Shown piece after piece: positions 35,952 to 44,620 of a stretch of DNA of 64,000 nucleotides. Position 1 is the first letter of the stretch. Each line of letters begins with the position of its first letter. A program made the translations under genes and the position numbers. A model generated the notes under the pieces. It had not been told where the DNA came from. It ran no database searches and worked only from the letters and a program-made list of their open reading frames with translations. The stretch comes from Massilia sp. WG5 (GTDB lineage: Bacteria > Pseudomonadota > Gammaproteobacteria > Burkholderiales > Burkholderiaceae_D). The stretch is from NCBI RefSeq assembly GCF_001412595.2, contig NZ_CP012640.2, positions 1,922,001 through 1,986,000 of the forward strand. The letters are read 5' to 3'.

Positions 35952-36611
35952 CATTGGCCCGCGCCGCCGCCCCAGCGAAGCCCCCACCGCCAGCAATCCG
36001 ATCCCCATCATCACCACCATCCCGGGCTCCGCCACCACCGCCCCGCCGCTCGTCACCTCCAGCGTCGCCCCGAAGTACTGCAGCGGATCCCCATAGCCGG
36101 TATCCCCCACCAGCAGCTTCCAGTCGCCGAACATATCGCGTCCTTTCAAGCCCGCCAGCGCCTCGATCGGCTGGAAGCTGCCGGCCGCGACATTGCCGTC
36201 GCTGAAAACGAAGCTGCCGACCTGCCAGCCGGCCGCATCGTCGAAGCGCACCGTCACCCGCCCCGCGCCGACACTGGCGCCGGCATAGGTCCATGGATCG
36301 ACCAGGCTGACCGTGGCGCCGGTCGGCGATGTCAGGCGAAAAAAGATCTCGTTGTCGAAGGAACCGGTGTTGTCGATGCACTGGCCGTCCTCGCCCACGC
36401 CCGGGTCGTTGCACTTGGCAAAATCAATGCTGAGGACGAGGCTGCCGACGATGCCGTGCTCGCCAATGTGCAGGATGCGGTCGCCGCTGTCGCCGTCGAA
36501 CCAGCCGGGCGTCGCGTCGCTCGCGATCACGCCCGCCTGCGCCACGGCACAGGCCGCTCCCACAAGTACCGACATCGCCGACAGCGCGGCCTTGATCCAG
36601 GTCTTGCTCAT
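35951..36611 (-). CDS. PEP-CTERM-like secreted protein lacking its stop codon
   Basis: About 218 residues of recognisable protein: signal peptide MSKTWIKAALSAMSVLVG to AQA, a beta-sandwich body with paired cysteines (DFAKCNDPG, GQCIDNTG), and a C-terminal tag AEPGMVVMMGIGLLAVG plus GRRRG, a variant of the usual VPEP tag. The frame does not stop after GRRRG. It continues as PMKKGAEW through the cphA terminator hairpin and then antisense to cphA down to about 33342, some 870 extra residues. A TGA at 35953-35951 exists one frame over, right behind the tag, so a one-base shift near the end (real or a sequencing error) is the likeliest cause. The ATG has GGAGGAGAG before it. Confidence 0.75.
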
Positions 36612-36680
36612 GCTCTCCTCCCTTCCCGTTAAATGAGGACGACTCGGTTAGCCATCGCACATGCTCGAGACGGCTCATGA

Positions 36681-36699
36681 CGTAGGATGGGCGGTCACG
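36681..36699 (+). repeat. Possible decayed half of the 3'-end palindromic repeat
   Basis: CGTAGGATGGGCGGTCACG resembles the left half of the element at 54644-54671 (CGTAGGGTGGGCAC) but has no right arm. It lies between two divergent genes, not behind a stop. Weak evidence. Confidence 0.25.
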
Positions 36700-36749
36700 A
36701 CATCGTTCTGGCGATCGATTGACGATGCCATTTGACAATCGGTGAGATC

Positions 36750-37118
36750 ATGACAATTGACAAGGATCACAAGGAAAAGCCGACGCAAGGCAACACCTCG
36801 GAACTGTCTTTCTGGCGCTTGTGGTACCGCTTCCTGTTCTTCGACTGGCTGTTCCGCGACGTCGGCGCGGCCCGCACGCGCATCGAACGCCACGCCGCCT
36901 TCCAGCACAACCGCAAGATGAGCCGCTACCTGCCGGTCTACCTGCGGCGCTGGTCCTTCCTGACCGCCTTCGACTTCGCGCTCGGCGTGCTGTTCGAAAA
37001 AGTGCTGCAGGCCGGCCTGCTGTCCGCCTGGTTCTTCACCTGGACCTGCGTGACCCTGACGGGCATGCTGGTCATTACGGTGGCATGGATCGTCCTGGCC
37101 CATGCAAGGCTGTCGTAA
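36750..37118 (+). CDS. Hypothetical membrane protein with two hydrophobic segments
   Basis: 122 residues, not recognised as any family. A charged N-terminus (MTIDKDHKEKPTQGN) is followed by an aromatic-rich region, FWRLWYRFLFFDWLFRD. A basic stretch (RTRIERHAAFQHNRKMSRY) comes next, and then two C-terminal hydrophobic segments (about 70-120). GGTGA stands 4-5 nt before the ATG at 36750. It is divergent from the PEP-CTERM-like gene. No function can be proposed. Confidence 0.65.
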   Translation: MTIDKDHKEKPTQGNTSELSFWRLWYRFLFFDWLFRDVGAARTRIERHAAFQHNRKMSRYLPVYLRRWSFLTAFDFALGVLFEKVLQAGLLSAWFFTWTCVTLTGMLVITVAWIVLAHARLS

Positions 37119-37192
37119 CCTTTCTTGACGCCAACTAAATTTCCCAGTCGCAAATGCGCGATGATGCCCTTACTTCACCAATGGAGGCATTC

Positions 37193-37441
37193 ATGAGCTA
37201 CCTGCGAACCGTTCATCCTCGACACCACGCCGGCAAGCGCCCCTTCGAGCGGCGCATCGACGACCGGACCGCCAGCGACATCGGCGACGCGCTGCGCGCG
37301 GACAGCGTCCAGGCCGCCGCCATGGCCATGGAACACTTGCAGGTCGATGTGCAGGTGGCCTTGCGCGTCCTGACGGGCACCAGGGAAGAAACCGGTCCGG
37401 TCATGCGCAGAAGGGATTCCGGCCCCACGGCCACCGGATGA
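37193..37441 (+). CDS. Small protein, first of a paralogous tandem pair
   Basis: 82 residues, soluble and helical by appearance. GGAGG stands 5 nt before the ATG at 37193. Its core RRIDDRTASDIGDALRADSV then QAAAMAMEHLQVDVQVALRVL matches the neighbour at 37589 almost residue by residue, so they arose by duplication. No known family recognised. The tail (MRRRDSGPTATG) is variable. Confidence 0.7.
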   Translation: MSYLRTVHPRHHAGKRPFERRIDDRTASDIGDALRADSVQAAAMAMEHLQVDVQVALRVLTGTREETGPVMRRRDSGPTATG

Positions 37442-37588
37442 ATCAAGCTTCCTGTCCTGTCCCCTCTCTGTCCTGCGCCGGCCTTGCCGGCCAGGACGCA
37501 GTTGCTCCAGCTCTCCCTCTGCGTTGACGTTCACCAAGTTGCCAGACCGGCAAGGGACGATCATGAAATTTCAACAACGGAGGACGAT

Positions 37589-37807
37589 ATGAGCTACCAA
37601 TGGATCGACGATCACCGCCCCGCCGCCGACAAGCGCCAGGACAGCCTGGGCGAGCGCCGCAGCGACCACCAGACCGCGCAGAAGATCCGCGACGCCCTGC
37701 GCGCCCGCAGCGTCCACGCGGCGGCCCAGGCGCTGCAGCACCAGCAGGTCGACCTGGCGACGGCGCTGCGGGTGCTGGTGAAGCCGGCGTGGCGGCGCGC
37801 GTGCTGA
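37589..37807 (+). CDS. Small protein, second of a paralogous tandem pair
   Basis: 72 residues with a GGAGG box 5 nt before the ATG. The core RRSDHQTAQKIRDALRARSV then HAAAQALQHQQVDLATALRVL parallels the 37193 protein: shared TA-I-DALRA-SV, AAA-A, QVD and ALRVL positions. It starts 147 nt after its sister's stop. The shared part is predicted helical and may be a protein-binding module, but the function is unknown. It lies directly in front of mutS on the same strand without overlap. Confidence 0.7.
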   Translation: MSYQWIDDHRPAADKRQDSLGERRSDHQTAQKIRDALRARSVHAAAQALQHQQVDLATALRVLVKPAWRRAC

Positions 37808-37917
37808 CAGCGAAGCCCACTGTTTTCAAACCATCCCATTCCTCGCCCCGCCGAGCCCCAACGCGGTAAAATGGCAACCCGAGCCCGGCCCCCTGCCGGG
37901 CTTCCGATTGCCAAGCC

Positions 37918-40638
37918 ATGAACGTTCCACACGAAATCAACGCCGCCGCGGCCAAGGCCCTTGCCACCGCCGAAAAGCACACCCCCATGATGCAACAGTA
38001 CCTGCGCATCAAAGCGGATTACCCGACCATGCTCGTCTTCTACCGCATGGGCGACTTCTACGAGCTGTTCTTCGAAGACGCCGAGAAGGCCGCACGCATC
38101 CTGGGCATCACGCTGACGGCGCGCGGCACCTCGAACGGCAATCCGATCAAGATGGCGGGCGTGCCTTTCCACTCGCTCGACCCCTACCTGGCCAAGCTGG
38201 TGAAGCTGGGCGAGTCCTGCGCGATCTGCGAACAGATCGGCGACCCGGCCCTGGCCAAGGGCCCGGTCGAACGCAAGGTGGTGCGCGTGGTCACGCCCGG
38301 CACCCTCACCGATTCGGACCTGCTGCCGGAGAAGGCCGAGCGTCCGCTGCTGGCCGTGTGCACGGTCCCGAACCGCAAGCATGTGACCACCGGCCTGGCC
38401 TGGCTGTCGCTGGCCAGCGGCGCGCTGAAGCTGATGGAATTCACGGCCGACTCGCGGAGCGCCGCCCTGCGCCTGGTGCAGGAGCTGGAGCGCATCGCGC
38501 CGGCCGAGATCCTGCGCGCGGACGCCATTGCCGACATGTTCGACGAGGCCCCGGCCGGCCACATGCAGAACGTGCCCGAGTGGCACTTCGAGGTCGTGCA
38601 CGGCCACAAGGCGCTGCTCGACCAGCTGGGCGTGTCGACCCTGAGCGGCTTCGGCGCGGACGGCCTCGGCGCCGCCTTCGGCGCGGCCGGCGCGCTGCTG
38701 CGCTACGCCCAGTCGACCCAGGGTCGCGGCCTGCAGCACGTGAAGAGCCTGGCGGTCGAATCGGAGAACGAATTCATCGGCCTGGACGCCGCCACGCGCC
38801 GCAACCTCGAGCTGACCGAGACCATCCGCGGGATGGAATCGCCGACCCTGTTTTCGCTGCTGGACGGCTGCCGCACCGCGATGGGTTCGCGCCTGCTGCG
38901 CCACTGGATCCACCACGCCCGGCGCGAGCAGTCGGTGGCGCGCGGCCGCCACGAGGCGATCGCCGCGCTGGCCGAACACGATGCCTGCGCCCCGCTGTCC
39001 GCCACGCTGGCGCACGTGCCGGACGTCGAGCGCATCACCACCCGCATCGCCCTGCTGACCGCGCGCCCGCGCGACCTGGCCAGCCTGCGCGACGGCCTGA
39101 AACAGCTGCCGGTCCTGCGCGAAGGCGTGGCAAGCTGCTTCATCCCCGGCGAAGGATCAGCTGACCGCGCCCTGCTGCGCGACATCCATGAAGCGATCGC
39201 GATTCCGCAGGACTGCCTGGACCTGCTGGCGCGCGCGATCGCGGAAGAGCCGGCGGCCATGGTACGCGACGGCGGCGTGTTCGCGCGCGGCTTCGACGCC
39301 GAGCTGGACGAGCTGCGCGCGCTGTCCGAGAACGCCGGCCAGTTCCTGGTCGACCTCGAGACCCGCGAGCGCGCCCGCACCGGCATCGCCAACCTGCGCG
39401 TCGAGTACAACAAGGTGCACGGCTTCTACATCGAGGTCACCAACGGCCAGGCCGACAAGGTGCCCGAGGACTACCGCCGCCGCCAGACCCTGAAGAACTG
39501 CGAGCGCTACATCACGCCGGAGCTCAAGGCTTTCGAAGACAAGGCCCTGTCGGCGCAGGACCGTGCGCTGGCGCGCGAGAAGCTGCTGTACGACCTGCTG
39601 CTGGGCGAACTGGCGCCGCATATCGCCTGCCTGCAAAGGGTCGCCGGCGGCATCGCCCGGATCGACGCGCTGGTGGCGCTGACCGCGCATGCGGTCCGCA
39701 ACAACTGGTGCCGCCCGCAGCTGGTGGACGCGCCCTGCCTCACCATCGTCGAGGGCCGCCATCCGGTGGTCGAGAACCAGATCGAGCGCTTCATCGCCAA
39801 CGACTGCCGCCTCTCGAACGACAAGCGCCTGCTCCTGATCACCGGCCCGAACATGGGCGGTAAATCGACCTTCATGCGCCAGGTGGCCCTGATCACGCTG
39901 CTGGCCTACGTGGGCAGCTATGTGCCGGCGACCAGCGCGACGATCGGTCCGATCGACCGCATCTTCACCCGCATCGGCGCGTCCGACGACCTGGCCAACG
40001 GCCGCTCCACCTTCATGGTCGAGATGACGGAATCGGCGGCGATCCTGAACGGCGCCACCGAGCATTCGCTGGTGCTGATGGACGAAGTCGGACGCGGCAC
40101 CTCGACCTTCGACGGCCTGGCCCTGGCCTGGGCGATCGCGCGCCACCTGATCGACACCAGCCGCAGCTTCACCCTGTTCGCGACCCACTACTTCGAGCTG
40201 ACCCAGCTGCCGGACGCCCACCCGAGCGCGGCCAACGTGCACCTGTCGGCGGTCGAGCACAAGGACAGCATCGTGTTCCTGCACGCGGTCCAGGACGGCC
40301 CGGCCTCGCAGAGCTACGGCCTGCAGGTGGCGCAGCTGGCCGGCGTGCCGCCGGCGGTGATCCGCGCCGCGCGCAAGCACCTGGCGCGGCTTGAATCGCA
40401 GGCCCTGGACGCCACGCCCCAGCTGGACCTGTTCGCGGCGGCGCCGTGCGACGATGCCGGGACTTCGCAGGAGCTGCCGCAGGACCGGCCGGCGCAAGCG
40501 CCGCAGGCCGCCGCCGCGGTGCCGGCAGCCGCCGAATCGCCGGCGCTCACCCTGCTGGATGCCATCGACCCGGATGCGCTGACCCCGCGCGAAGCGCTCG
40601 AGCGGCTGTACGAGCTCAAGCGCCTGGCCAGCGCATAA
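37918..40638 (+). CDS. mutS: DNA mismatch repair protein MutS
   Basis: 906 residues. It recognises mismatches and small loops and recruits MutL. The mismatch-reading Phe-X-Glu is in [13 protein letters not shown] near residue 43. The ATPase has Walker [15 protein letters not shown] (about 642), the Walker B region [16 protein letters not shown] and the [12 protein letters not shown] segment. The C-terminus carries an Ala/Pro-rich linker and a short helical end ([18 protein letters not shown]) that matches the MutS tetramer-forming tail. Length is slightly above average because of the linker. Its TAA overlaps the ATG of the next gene. Confidence 0.97.
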   Translation: MNVPHEINAAAAKALATAEKHTPMMQQYLRIKADYPTMLVFYRMGDFYELFFEDAEKAARILGITLTARGTSNGNPIKMAGVPFHSLDPYLAKLVKLGESCAICEQIGDPALAKGPVERKVVRVVTPGTLTDSDLLPEKAERPLLAVCTVPNRKHVTTGLAWLSLASGALKLMEFTADSRSAALRLVQELERIAPAEILRADAIADMFDEAPAGHMQNVPEWHFEVVHGHKALLDQLGVSTLSGFGADGLGAAFGAAGALLRYAQSTQGRGLQHVKSLAVESENEFIGLDAATRRNLELTETIRGMESPTLFSLLDGCRTAMGSRLLRHWIHHARREQSVARGRHEAIAALAEHDACAPLSATLAHVPDVERITTRIALLTARPRDLASLRDGLKQLPVLREGVASCFIPGEGSADRALLRDIHEAIAIPQDCLDLLARAIAEEPAAMVRDGGVFARGFDAELDELRALSENAGQFLVDLETRERARTGIANLRVEYNKVHGFYIEVTNGQADKVPEDYRRRQTLKNCERYITPELKAFEDKALSAQDRALAREKLLYDLLLGELAPHIACLQRVAGGIARIDALVALTAHAVRNNWCRPQLVDAPCLTIVEGRHPVVENQIERFIANDCRLSNDKRLLLITGPNMGGKSTFMRQVALITLLAYVGSYVPATSATIGPIDRIFTRIGASDDLANGRSTFMVEMTESAAILNGATEHSLVLMDEVGRGTSTFDGLALAWAIARHLIDTSRSFTLFATHYFELTQLPDAHPSAANVHLSAVEHKDSIVFLHAVQDGPASQSYGLQVAQLAGVPPAVIRAARKHLARLESQALDATPQLDLFAAAPCDDAGTSQELPQDRPAQAPQAAAAVPAAAESPALTLLDAIDPDALTPREALERLYELKRLASA

Positions 40639-41696
40639 TGCCGGCCCGCCTGCGCCTGGGCATCCTGCTCGCCGCCGTGCTGGTGTCGGGCGGCGCCCTC
40701 GCGGCAAAGGACGCCAAGGATGCCAGGGACACGAAGGACTCGGGTGACGGTCTGGCGCACCGGTTCGCGGTGGTCGGACACGGCGTGGGCGACAGCGGCG
40801 AACTGCGCCTCAAGCACGCCCTCGACGAGGCCGACGACAAGTCGACCGCCTTCGTGGTGGTCACCGGCATCAAGGGCAGCAAGGAAGCCTGCAGCGACAA
40901 GCTGTACCAGCAGCGCCGCGAGCTGATCGGCGACGCGCACCGCCCCACGGTGGTGGTGCCGGCCGCCAGCGACTGGACCGAGTGCCGCAACAGCGCCGGC
41001 CGCTCGAACGCGATCGAACGCCTGAACCGGCTGCGCGAACTGTTCTACGGCGAACCGCAATCGCTGGGCGCGCGCAAGCTGCCCCTCACGCGCCAGTCGA
41101 TGAGCCCGCGCTTTCGCAGCTATGCGGAGAATGCCCACTGGTCGGTCGGCAAGGTGCTGTATTCCGCGCTCAACCTCCCGGCCAACAACAACCACTACCT
41201 GACGGAAGCGGGCCGCAACAGCGAGTACGAAGACCGGCTGGTGGCCAACCGCTTCTGGCTGAACCGCTTATTCACCATCGCGCGGCGCGACAATCTGGAA
41301 GCGATCGTGCTGTTTGCCGAAGGCGACCTGCGGGCGCTGTCGCAGCCGACCGGGCTGCGCGCCCTGCTGCGTCGCGCGGTGCCGGACAACGACGGTTTTG
41401 CCGAGACGCGCCGCCTGGTGCTGTCGCTGGCGCAGCGCTTCAAGGGCAAGGTGCTGCTGGTCGACAGCGCGCCGCTGGCCAGGCATGCGAAGCCGGCGAT
41501 CGAATGGCGCGGCAACCTGGGCCATCTATCGGTCGGGGATGAGGAAATCGAGGTCGCGGTGGATCCGGCGCTGAAGGCCCTGTTCCGGGTGGCCGAGGTG
41601 AACGAGGCGGGCGCGAAAGCCAGGCCGGAGAAACAGGAAAAGCAGGACAAACAGGAAAAACAGGAAGAGACGCGCCATCCAAAAGCGGTCAAATGA
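40638..41696 (+). CDS. Secreted protein resembling a metallophosphoesterase with lost metal ligands
   Basis: 352 residues with a signal peptide (RLGILLAAVLVSGGALA). The order of segments, FAVVGHGVGD, FVVVTGIKG-SKEACSD-LYQQRRELI, VVVPAASDWTEC and ERLNRLRELFYGEPQSLG, parallels calcineurin-like phosphoesterases in which these read GDxx, GDIK and GDNDWTDC. Here the metal-binding Asp residues are replaced (GH, GI, AAS), so catalysis by the usual mechanism is unlikely. The C-terminus is a Glu/Lys/Gln repeat. The ATG overlaps the mutS stop (TAATG), so it is coupled to mutS, an odd partner for a secreted protein. The family assignment is my reading of the motifs. Confidence 0.65.
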   Translation: MPARLRLGILLAAVLVSGGALAAKDAKDARDTKDSGDGLAHRFAVVGHGVGDSGELRLKHALDEADDKSTAFVVVTGIKGSKEACSDKLYQQRRELIGDAHRPTVVVPAASDWTECRNSAGRSNAIERLNRLRELFYGEPQSLGARKLPLTRQSMSPRFRSYAENAHWSVGKVLYSALNLPANNNHYLTEAGRNSEYEDRLVANRFWLNRLFTIARRDNLEAIVLFAEGDLRALSQPTGLRALLRRAVPDNDGFAETRRLVLSLAQRFKGKVLLVDSAPLARHAKPAIEWRGNLGHLSVGDEEIEVAVDPALKALFRVAEVNEAGAKARPEKQEKQDKQEKQEETRHPKAVK

Positions 41697-41759
41697 CCAA
41701 TTGGAAGCGCGCAAATGAGCACGGGCCGCCCATGGCGGCCCGTCAGTAAAGCGGCGCGA

Positions 41760-42296
41760 TCAGTTCAGCGGCTGGCTGCGGAAATGGTCGCCTTCTTCGC
41801 CGTCATCCATGTCGTCGTGGTGGTGGCCGTGGGCGCCATGCACGTGACCGTGGGTGATCTCTTCCGGGGTCGCGGCGCGCACGTCGATCACCGACAGGTC
41901 GAAGCGCAGGGCCATGCCGGCCAGCGGGTGGTTACCGTCGAGCACGACCTTGTCGTCCGAGATTTCGGTCACGGTGAAGATCGTCGGTTCGTCTTCGCTG
42001 CCTTCGGCCATGCCTTCGAACTGCATGCCGACTTCCAGCGGCTCCGGCAGGCGCGAACGCTCTTCGACCTTCAGCAGGCTCGGGTCGTAGTCGCCGAAGG
42101 CGTCTTCCGGCTCGATCTGGATGGTCGACGAATAGCCCACTTCCTTACCGTCCAGTTCCTCTTCGATTTTCGGCAGCGTATTCTCGTAGCCGCCGTGCAG
42201 GTACACCATCGGCTGGGCGCCGTCTTCGATCAGGTTGTTCTGGGCGTCGGACAGCTTGTAGTTGACCGATACGACCGTGTTCTGGGCAATCTTCAT
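41760..42296 (-). CDS. slyD: FKBP-type peptidyl-prolyl isomerase SlyD
   Basis: 178-residue cytoplasmic chaperone/prolyl isomerase and nickel-binding protein. The FKBP core starts VVSVNYKLSDAQNNLIEDG, and the inserted-in-flap chaperone domain has EPEDAFGDYDPSL and the GNHPLAGMALRFD segment. The C-terminal tail is His/Asp-rich (HGHVHGAHGHHHDD), as in SlyD proteins that feed nickel to hydrogenase or urease. The ATG at 42296 has AAAGGA in front. A TATAAT box lies at 42330-42325. It is divergent from the ribosomal oxygenase gene. Confidence 0.94.
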   Translation of the reverse strand: MKIAQNTVVSVNYKLSDAQNNLIEDGAQPMVYLHGGYENTLPKIEEELDGKEVGYSSTIQIEPEDAFGDYDPSLLKVEERSRLPEPLEVGMQFEGMAEGSEDEPTIFTVTEISDDKVVLDGNHPLAGMALRFDLSVIDVRAATPEEITHGHVHGAHGHHHDDMDDGEEGDHFRSQPLN

Positions 42297-42364
42297 TGCG
42301 CTTCCTTTCGTAATTGAGGCGCCGATTATACTCCCGCCAACGCCGAAGCCCTCCAGCGGCTGGT

Positions 42365-42370
42365 TATAAT
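42365..42370 (+). promoter_or_regulatory. TATAAT box directly before the roxA start codon
   Basis: TATAAT ends 5 nt before the ATG at 42376, so transcription would start at about the A of the ATG. There is no Shine-Dalgarno box and no good -35 element. This suggests a leaderless mRNA, unless another promoter further up is used. Confidence 0.4.
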
Positions 42371-42375
42371 GTCGC

Positions 42376-43497
42376 ATGAAAAAATTACAGCTCCTCGGGA
42401 ACATCACTCCCGCCCAGTTTCTCCGCGATTACTGGCACAAGAAGCCGCTGCTGATCCGGCAGGCGATCCCCGATTTCAAACCCCTGCTCAAGTTCGACAA
42501 GCTGGCCGAGCTGGCCAGGCTGAACCACGTCGAATCGCGCGTGGTCGCCCAGACCGGCAGCGAGTGGGACATGCAGCACGGCCCGCTGCAGGAACTGCCG
42601 CCGCGCAGCCAGCGCGAATGGACCCTGCTGGTGCAGGGCGTCAACCTGCATGAGCCGAAAGCCGACGCCCTGCTGCGCGAATTCCGCTTCGTGCCGGACG
42701 CGCGCCTGGACGACCTGATGGTCAGCTTCGCCACCGACGGCGGCGGCGTCGGCCCGCACTTCGATTCCTACGACGTGTTCCTGCTGCAGGCCCAGGGCCG
42801 GCGCCGCTGGCGCATCGGCGCCCAGCAGGACCTGAGCCTGGTCGAGGGCTTGCCGCTGAAGATCCTCGCCAACTTCGAACCGGAAGAGGAATTCGTGCTC
42901 GAGCCGGGCGACATGCTCTACCTGCCGCCGCACTACGCCCACGACGGCATCGCCGAGAGCGAATGCATGACCTATTCGATCGGCTTCCGCTCGCCCTCCT
43001 TCCAGGAACTGGGCGAAGGCTTCCTGCAGTTCATGGCCGACTCCATCGACCTGCCGGGCCGCTATGCCGATCCGGACCTGCAGCCGGCGAAGAACCCGGC
43101 CGAGATCCCCAAGGAAATGCTCGCCAGTGTCATCGAAGAATTGAACAAGGTGCGCTGGGACGAGGAAGACGTCACGATCTTCCTCGGCGAATACCTGTCC
43201 GAGCCCAAGCACAATGTGTTCTTCACCCCGGTCGCCAAGCCGCTGACCGTGGGCCGCTTCATGGAACAGGCCGCCAAGCGCGGCCTGAAGCTGTCGCCGA
43301 AAACGCTGATGCTGTACCGCGGCAGGCACGTGTTCATCAATGGCGAGTCTTTCGAGCTGAAGCGCGCCGACAAGGCGGTGCTCGACCAGCTGGCCAACCA
43401 GCGCAGCCTCGACGGCGGCATGCTGGAGCAGGCTTCCGATGACGTGCTGGAAGCGCTCTACACCTGGTATTCGGACGGCTGGCTGGAACTGGGCTGA
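42376..43497 (+). CDS. roxA: Ribosomal oxygenase RoxA/YcfD-like (cupin, JmjC type)
   Basis: 373-residue Fe(II)/2-oxoglutarate dioxygenase. The iron site HxD is in VGPHFDSYDVFLLQ (about residue 125) and the distal His in LPPHYAHDGIAES. The C-terminal half holds the dimer helices and winged helix found in YcfD, which hydroxylates an arginine of ribosomal protein L16. Length fits. It has no visible ribosome-binding site (see the TATAAT note). It is followed 7 nt later by the DUF7931-type gene. Confidence 0.9.
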   Translation: MKKLQLLGNITPAQFLRDYWHKKPLLIRQAIPDFKPLLKFDKLAELARLNHVESRVVAQTGSEWDMQHGPLQELPPRSQREWTLLVQGVNLHEPKADALLREFRFVPDARLDDLMVSFATDGGGVGPHFDSYDVFLLQAQGRRRWRIGAQQDLSLVEGLPLKILANFEPEEEFVLEPGDMLYLPPHYAHDGIAESECMTYSIGFRSPSFQELGEGFLQFMADSIDLPGRYADPDLQPAKNPAEIPKEMLASVIEELNKVRWDEEDVTIFLGEYLSEPKHNVFFTPVAKPLTVGRFMEQAAKRGLKLSPKTLMLYRGRHVFINGESFELKRADKAVLDQLANQRSLDGGMLEQASDDVLEALYTWYSDGWLELG

Positions 43498-43504
43498 GCG
43501 TCGC

Positions 43505-43984
43505 ATGGCCGAGCCGACGATCCTGCGTTTCGACACCCGCGCCGAGTTCCAGCGGCATCTGCGCGCGGCACTGGAACGGGCGCAGGCCTCGCTCGACCTG
43601 TTCGATCCGGATTTCGCCATGTTCCCGCTGGGCGATCCGGACGTCGACGCCATCCTGCGCCGTTTCCTGCAAGGCGGCGGCCTGCTGCGCCTGGCGATGC
43701 ACGACAGCGCCCACATTGAGCGCCACTACCCGCGCTTCCTGCGCCTGCTGCGCGACCATGGCCAGCGGATCGCCTGCCGTGTCACGCATCGCGGCATCCG
43801 CCAGCTCACCGATTCCTTCTGCATCGCAGACGATCGGCACCTGGTCCGGCGCTTTCACAGCGACCACTTGCGGGGTGAAGCGGCGTTTGATGCACTGCAA
43901 GAAATCGACATTCCGCGTGCGCGTTTTGTGGCGATCTGGGAAGAGTCGGCGCCGGGTTTACACGCCACCACGACCGGCCTTTGA
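43505..43984 (+). CDS. Small protein, probable DUF7931 family
   Basis: 159 residues with no signal or membrane segment. The sequence (RFDTRAEFQRHLRAALERAQ ... LFDPDFAMFPLGDPDVDAIL ... LLRLAMHDSAHIERHYPRF) looks like the phospholipase-D-like half fold that often follows YcfD-type genes; the HKD motif itself is not seen. It starts 7 nt behind roxA, so it is probably co-transcribed. Function unknown. Confidence 0.7.
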   Translation: MAEPTILRFDTRAEFQRHLRAALERAQASLDLFDPDFAMFPLGDPDVDAILRRFLQGGGLLRLAMHDSAHIERHYPRFLRLLRDHGQRIACRVTHRGIRQLTDSFCIADDRHLVRRFHSDHLRGEAAFDALQEIDIPRARFVAIWEESAPGLHATTTGL

Positions 43985-44022
43985 TGCCTGATTTCCCTAT
44001 GAAACAATGCCCCGATTCCATA

Positions 44023-44037
44023 GTTACATGTTGTAAC
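44023..44037. promoter_or_regulatory. Palindrome upstream of the lipoprotein promoter
   Basis: GTTACATGTTGTAAC (arms GTTACA/TGTAAC), followed about 15 nt later by a further TGTTACATG half copy. It lies upstream of the TATAAT at 44112 and could be an operator. Confidence 0.35.
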
Positions 44038-44090
44038 AATATGAATGTTGTTGTTACATGCAATCGTTGCAAGTTGGCATGAGTTTTCTA

Positions 44091-44117
44091 TTGCGATTCA
44101 ATAAATTTGGCTATAAT
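44091..44117 (+). promoter_or_regulatory. Promoter of the Ala-rich lipoprotein gene
   Basis: A perfect TATAAT (44112-44117) in an AT-rich stretch with TTGCGA 15 bp upstream. The spacing is short, so the -35 element is uncertain. The start would be near 44124, giving a leader of about 100 nt. Confidence 0.5.
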
Positions 44118-44123
44118 ATCGGG

Positions 44124-44188
44124 TTAGGAAGGTTCTGCAATGAGAATTCCTAACGAGCGATAATTACCGGTAATTATTCATCGCATTA
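44124..44188 (+). promoter_or_regulatory. Structured 5' leader with two stem-loops
   Basis: First TTAGGAA (44124-44130) pairs with TTCCTAA (44147-44153). Then comes a perfect 16-nt palindrome TAATTACCGGTAATTA (44161-44176), flanked by GCGA and TCGC so that the stem can extend. Both lie in the predicted untranslated leader. They may stabilise the mRNA or be regulatory. Confidence 0.45.
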
Positions 44189-44224
44189 GACGTACTCACC
44201 TTTTAAGTTAATTAAGGAAAAATC

Positions 44225-44497
44225 ATGAAAAAATCTCTGCTGATCGTGTCCCTGCTGGCTGTTGCTCTGGCTGCCTGCTCGAAAAAAGAAGAAACCACCG
44301 TGACCCCGGCAGCTCCGGCTGCTGAAACCACCGCTCCGGCTGCTGCTCCGGCCGCTCCGGCTGCTGACGCTGCTGCAACCCCGGCCGCTCCGGCCGCTGC
44401 TGACGCTGCCGCTTCGGCTGCTTCGGCTGCTGCTTCGGCTGCTTCGGCTGCTGCTGACGCTGCTTCGGCTGCTGCTGCTCCGGCTGCTTCGAAGTAA
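44225..44497 (+). CDS. Alanine/proline-rich small lipoprotein
   Basis: 90 residues. Signal peptide MKKSLLIVSLLAVALAAC with the lipobox LAAC, so lipidation at Cys18. The mature part starts SKKEETTVTP and is then almost only Ala, Pro, Ser and Asp in repeats such as AAPAAP and SAASAA. It is low-complexity and probably an extended periplasmic spacer or envelope lipoprotein. Codons are strongly biased to GCT for Ala, unlike the GCC/GCG of neighbours, which may mark high expression. AAGGA lies before the ATG. It has its own promoter, leader and terminator. Confidence 0.8.
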   Translation: MKKSLLIVSLLAVALAACSKKEETTVTPAAPAAETTAPAAAPAAPAADAAATPAAPAAADAAASAASAAASAASAAADAASAAAAPAASK

Positions 44498-44512
44498 TCA
44501 GCCCTGCTTTAG

Positions 44513-44540
44513 AAAAACCGGCCTGCGGGCCGGTTTTTTT
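44513..44540 (+). terminator. Rho-independent terminator of the lipoprotein gene
   Basis: AAACCGGCC / GGCCGGTTT stem with loop TGCG followed by seven T, 15 nt behind the stop codon. Confidence 0.9.
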
Positions 44541-44572
44541 ACGTCCGTACCCGGAGCAGCAAGCGGGGGCGT

Positions 44573-44601
44573 AAAAAAAACCGGCCGCGCGGGCCGGTTT
44601 T
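44573..44601 (-). terminator. Rho-independent terminator of bamC
   Basis: On the minus strand a stem AAAACCGGCC / GGCCGGTTTT followed by a run of T (AAAAAAAA on the plus strand). It faces the lipoprotein terminator 32 nt away, and the two hairpins share the CCGGCC core. Confidence 0.85.
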
Positions 44602-44620
44602 GTATTGGCGATGCCGCCGC

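Noticed and set aside
44320..44497. Repeat-like GCTGCT/GCTTCG tracts resembling a CRISPR or microsatellite
   Set aside because: They are Ala/Ser/Pro codons of the lipoprotein with no regular spacer structure.
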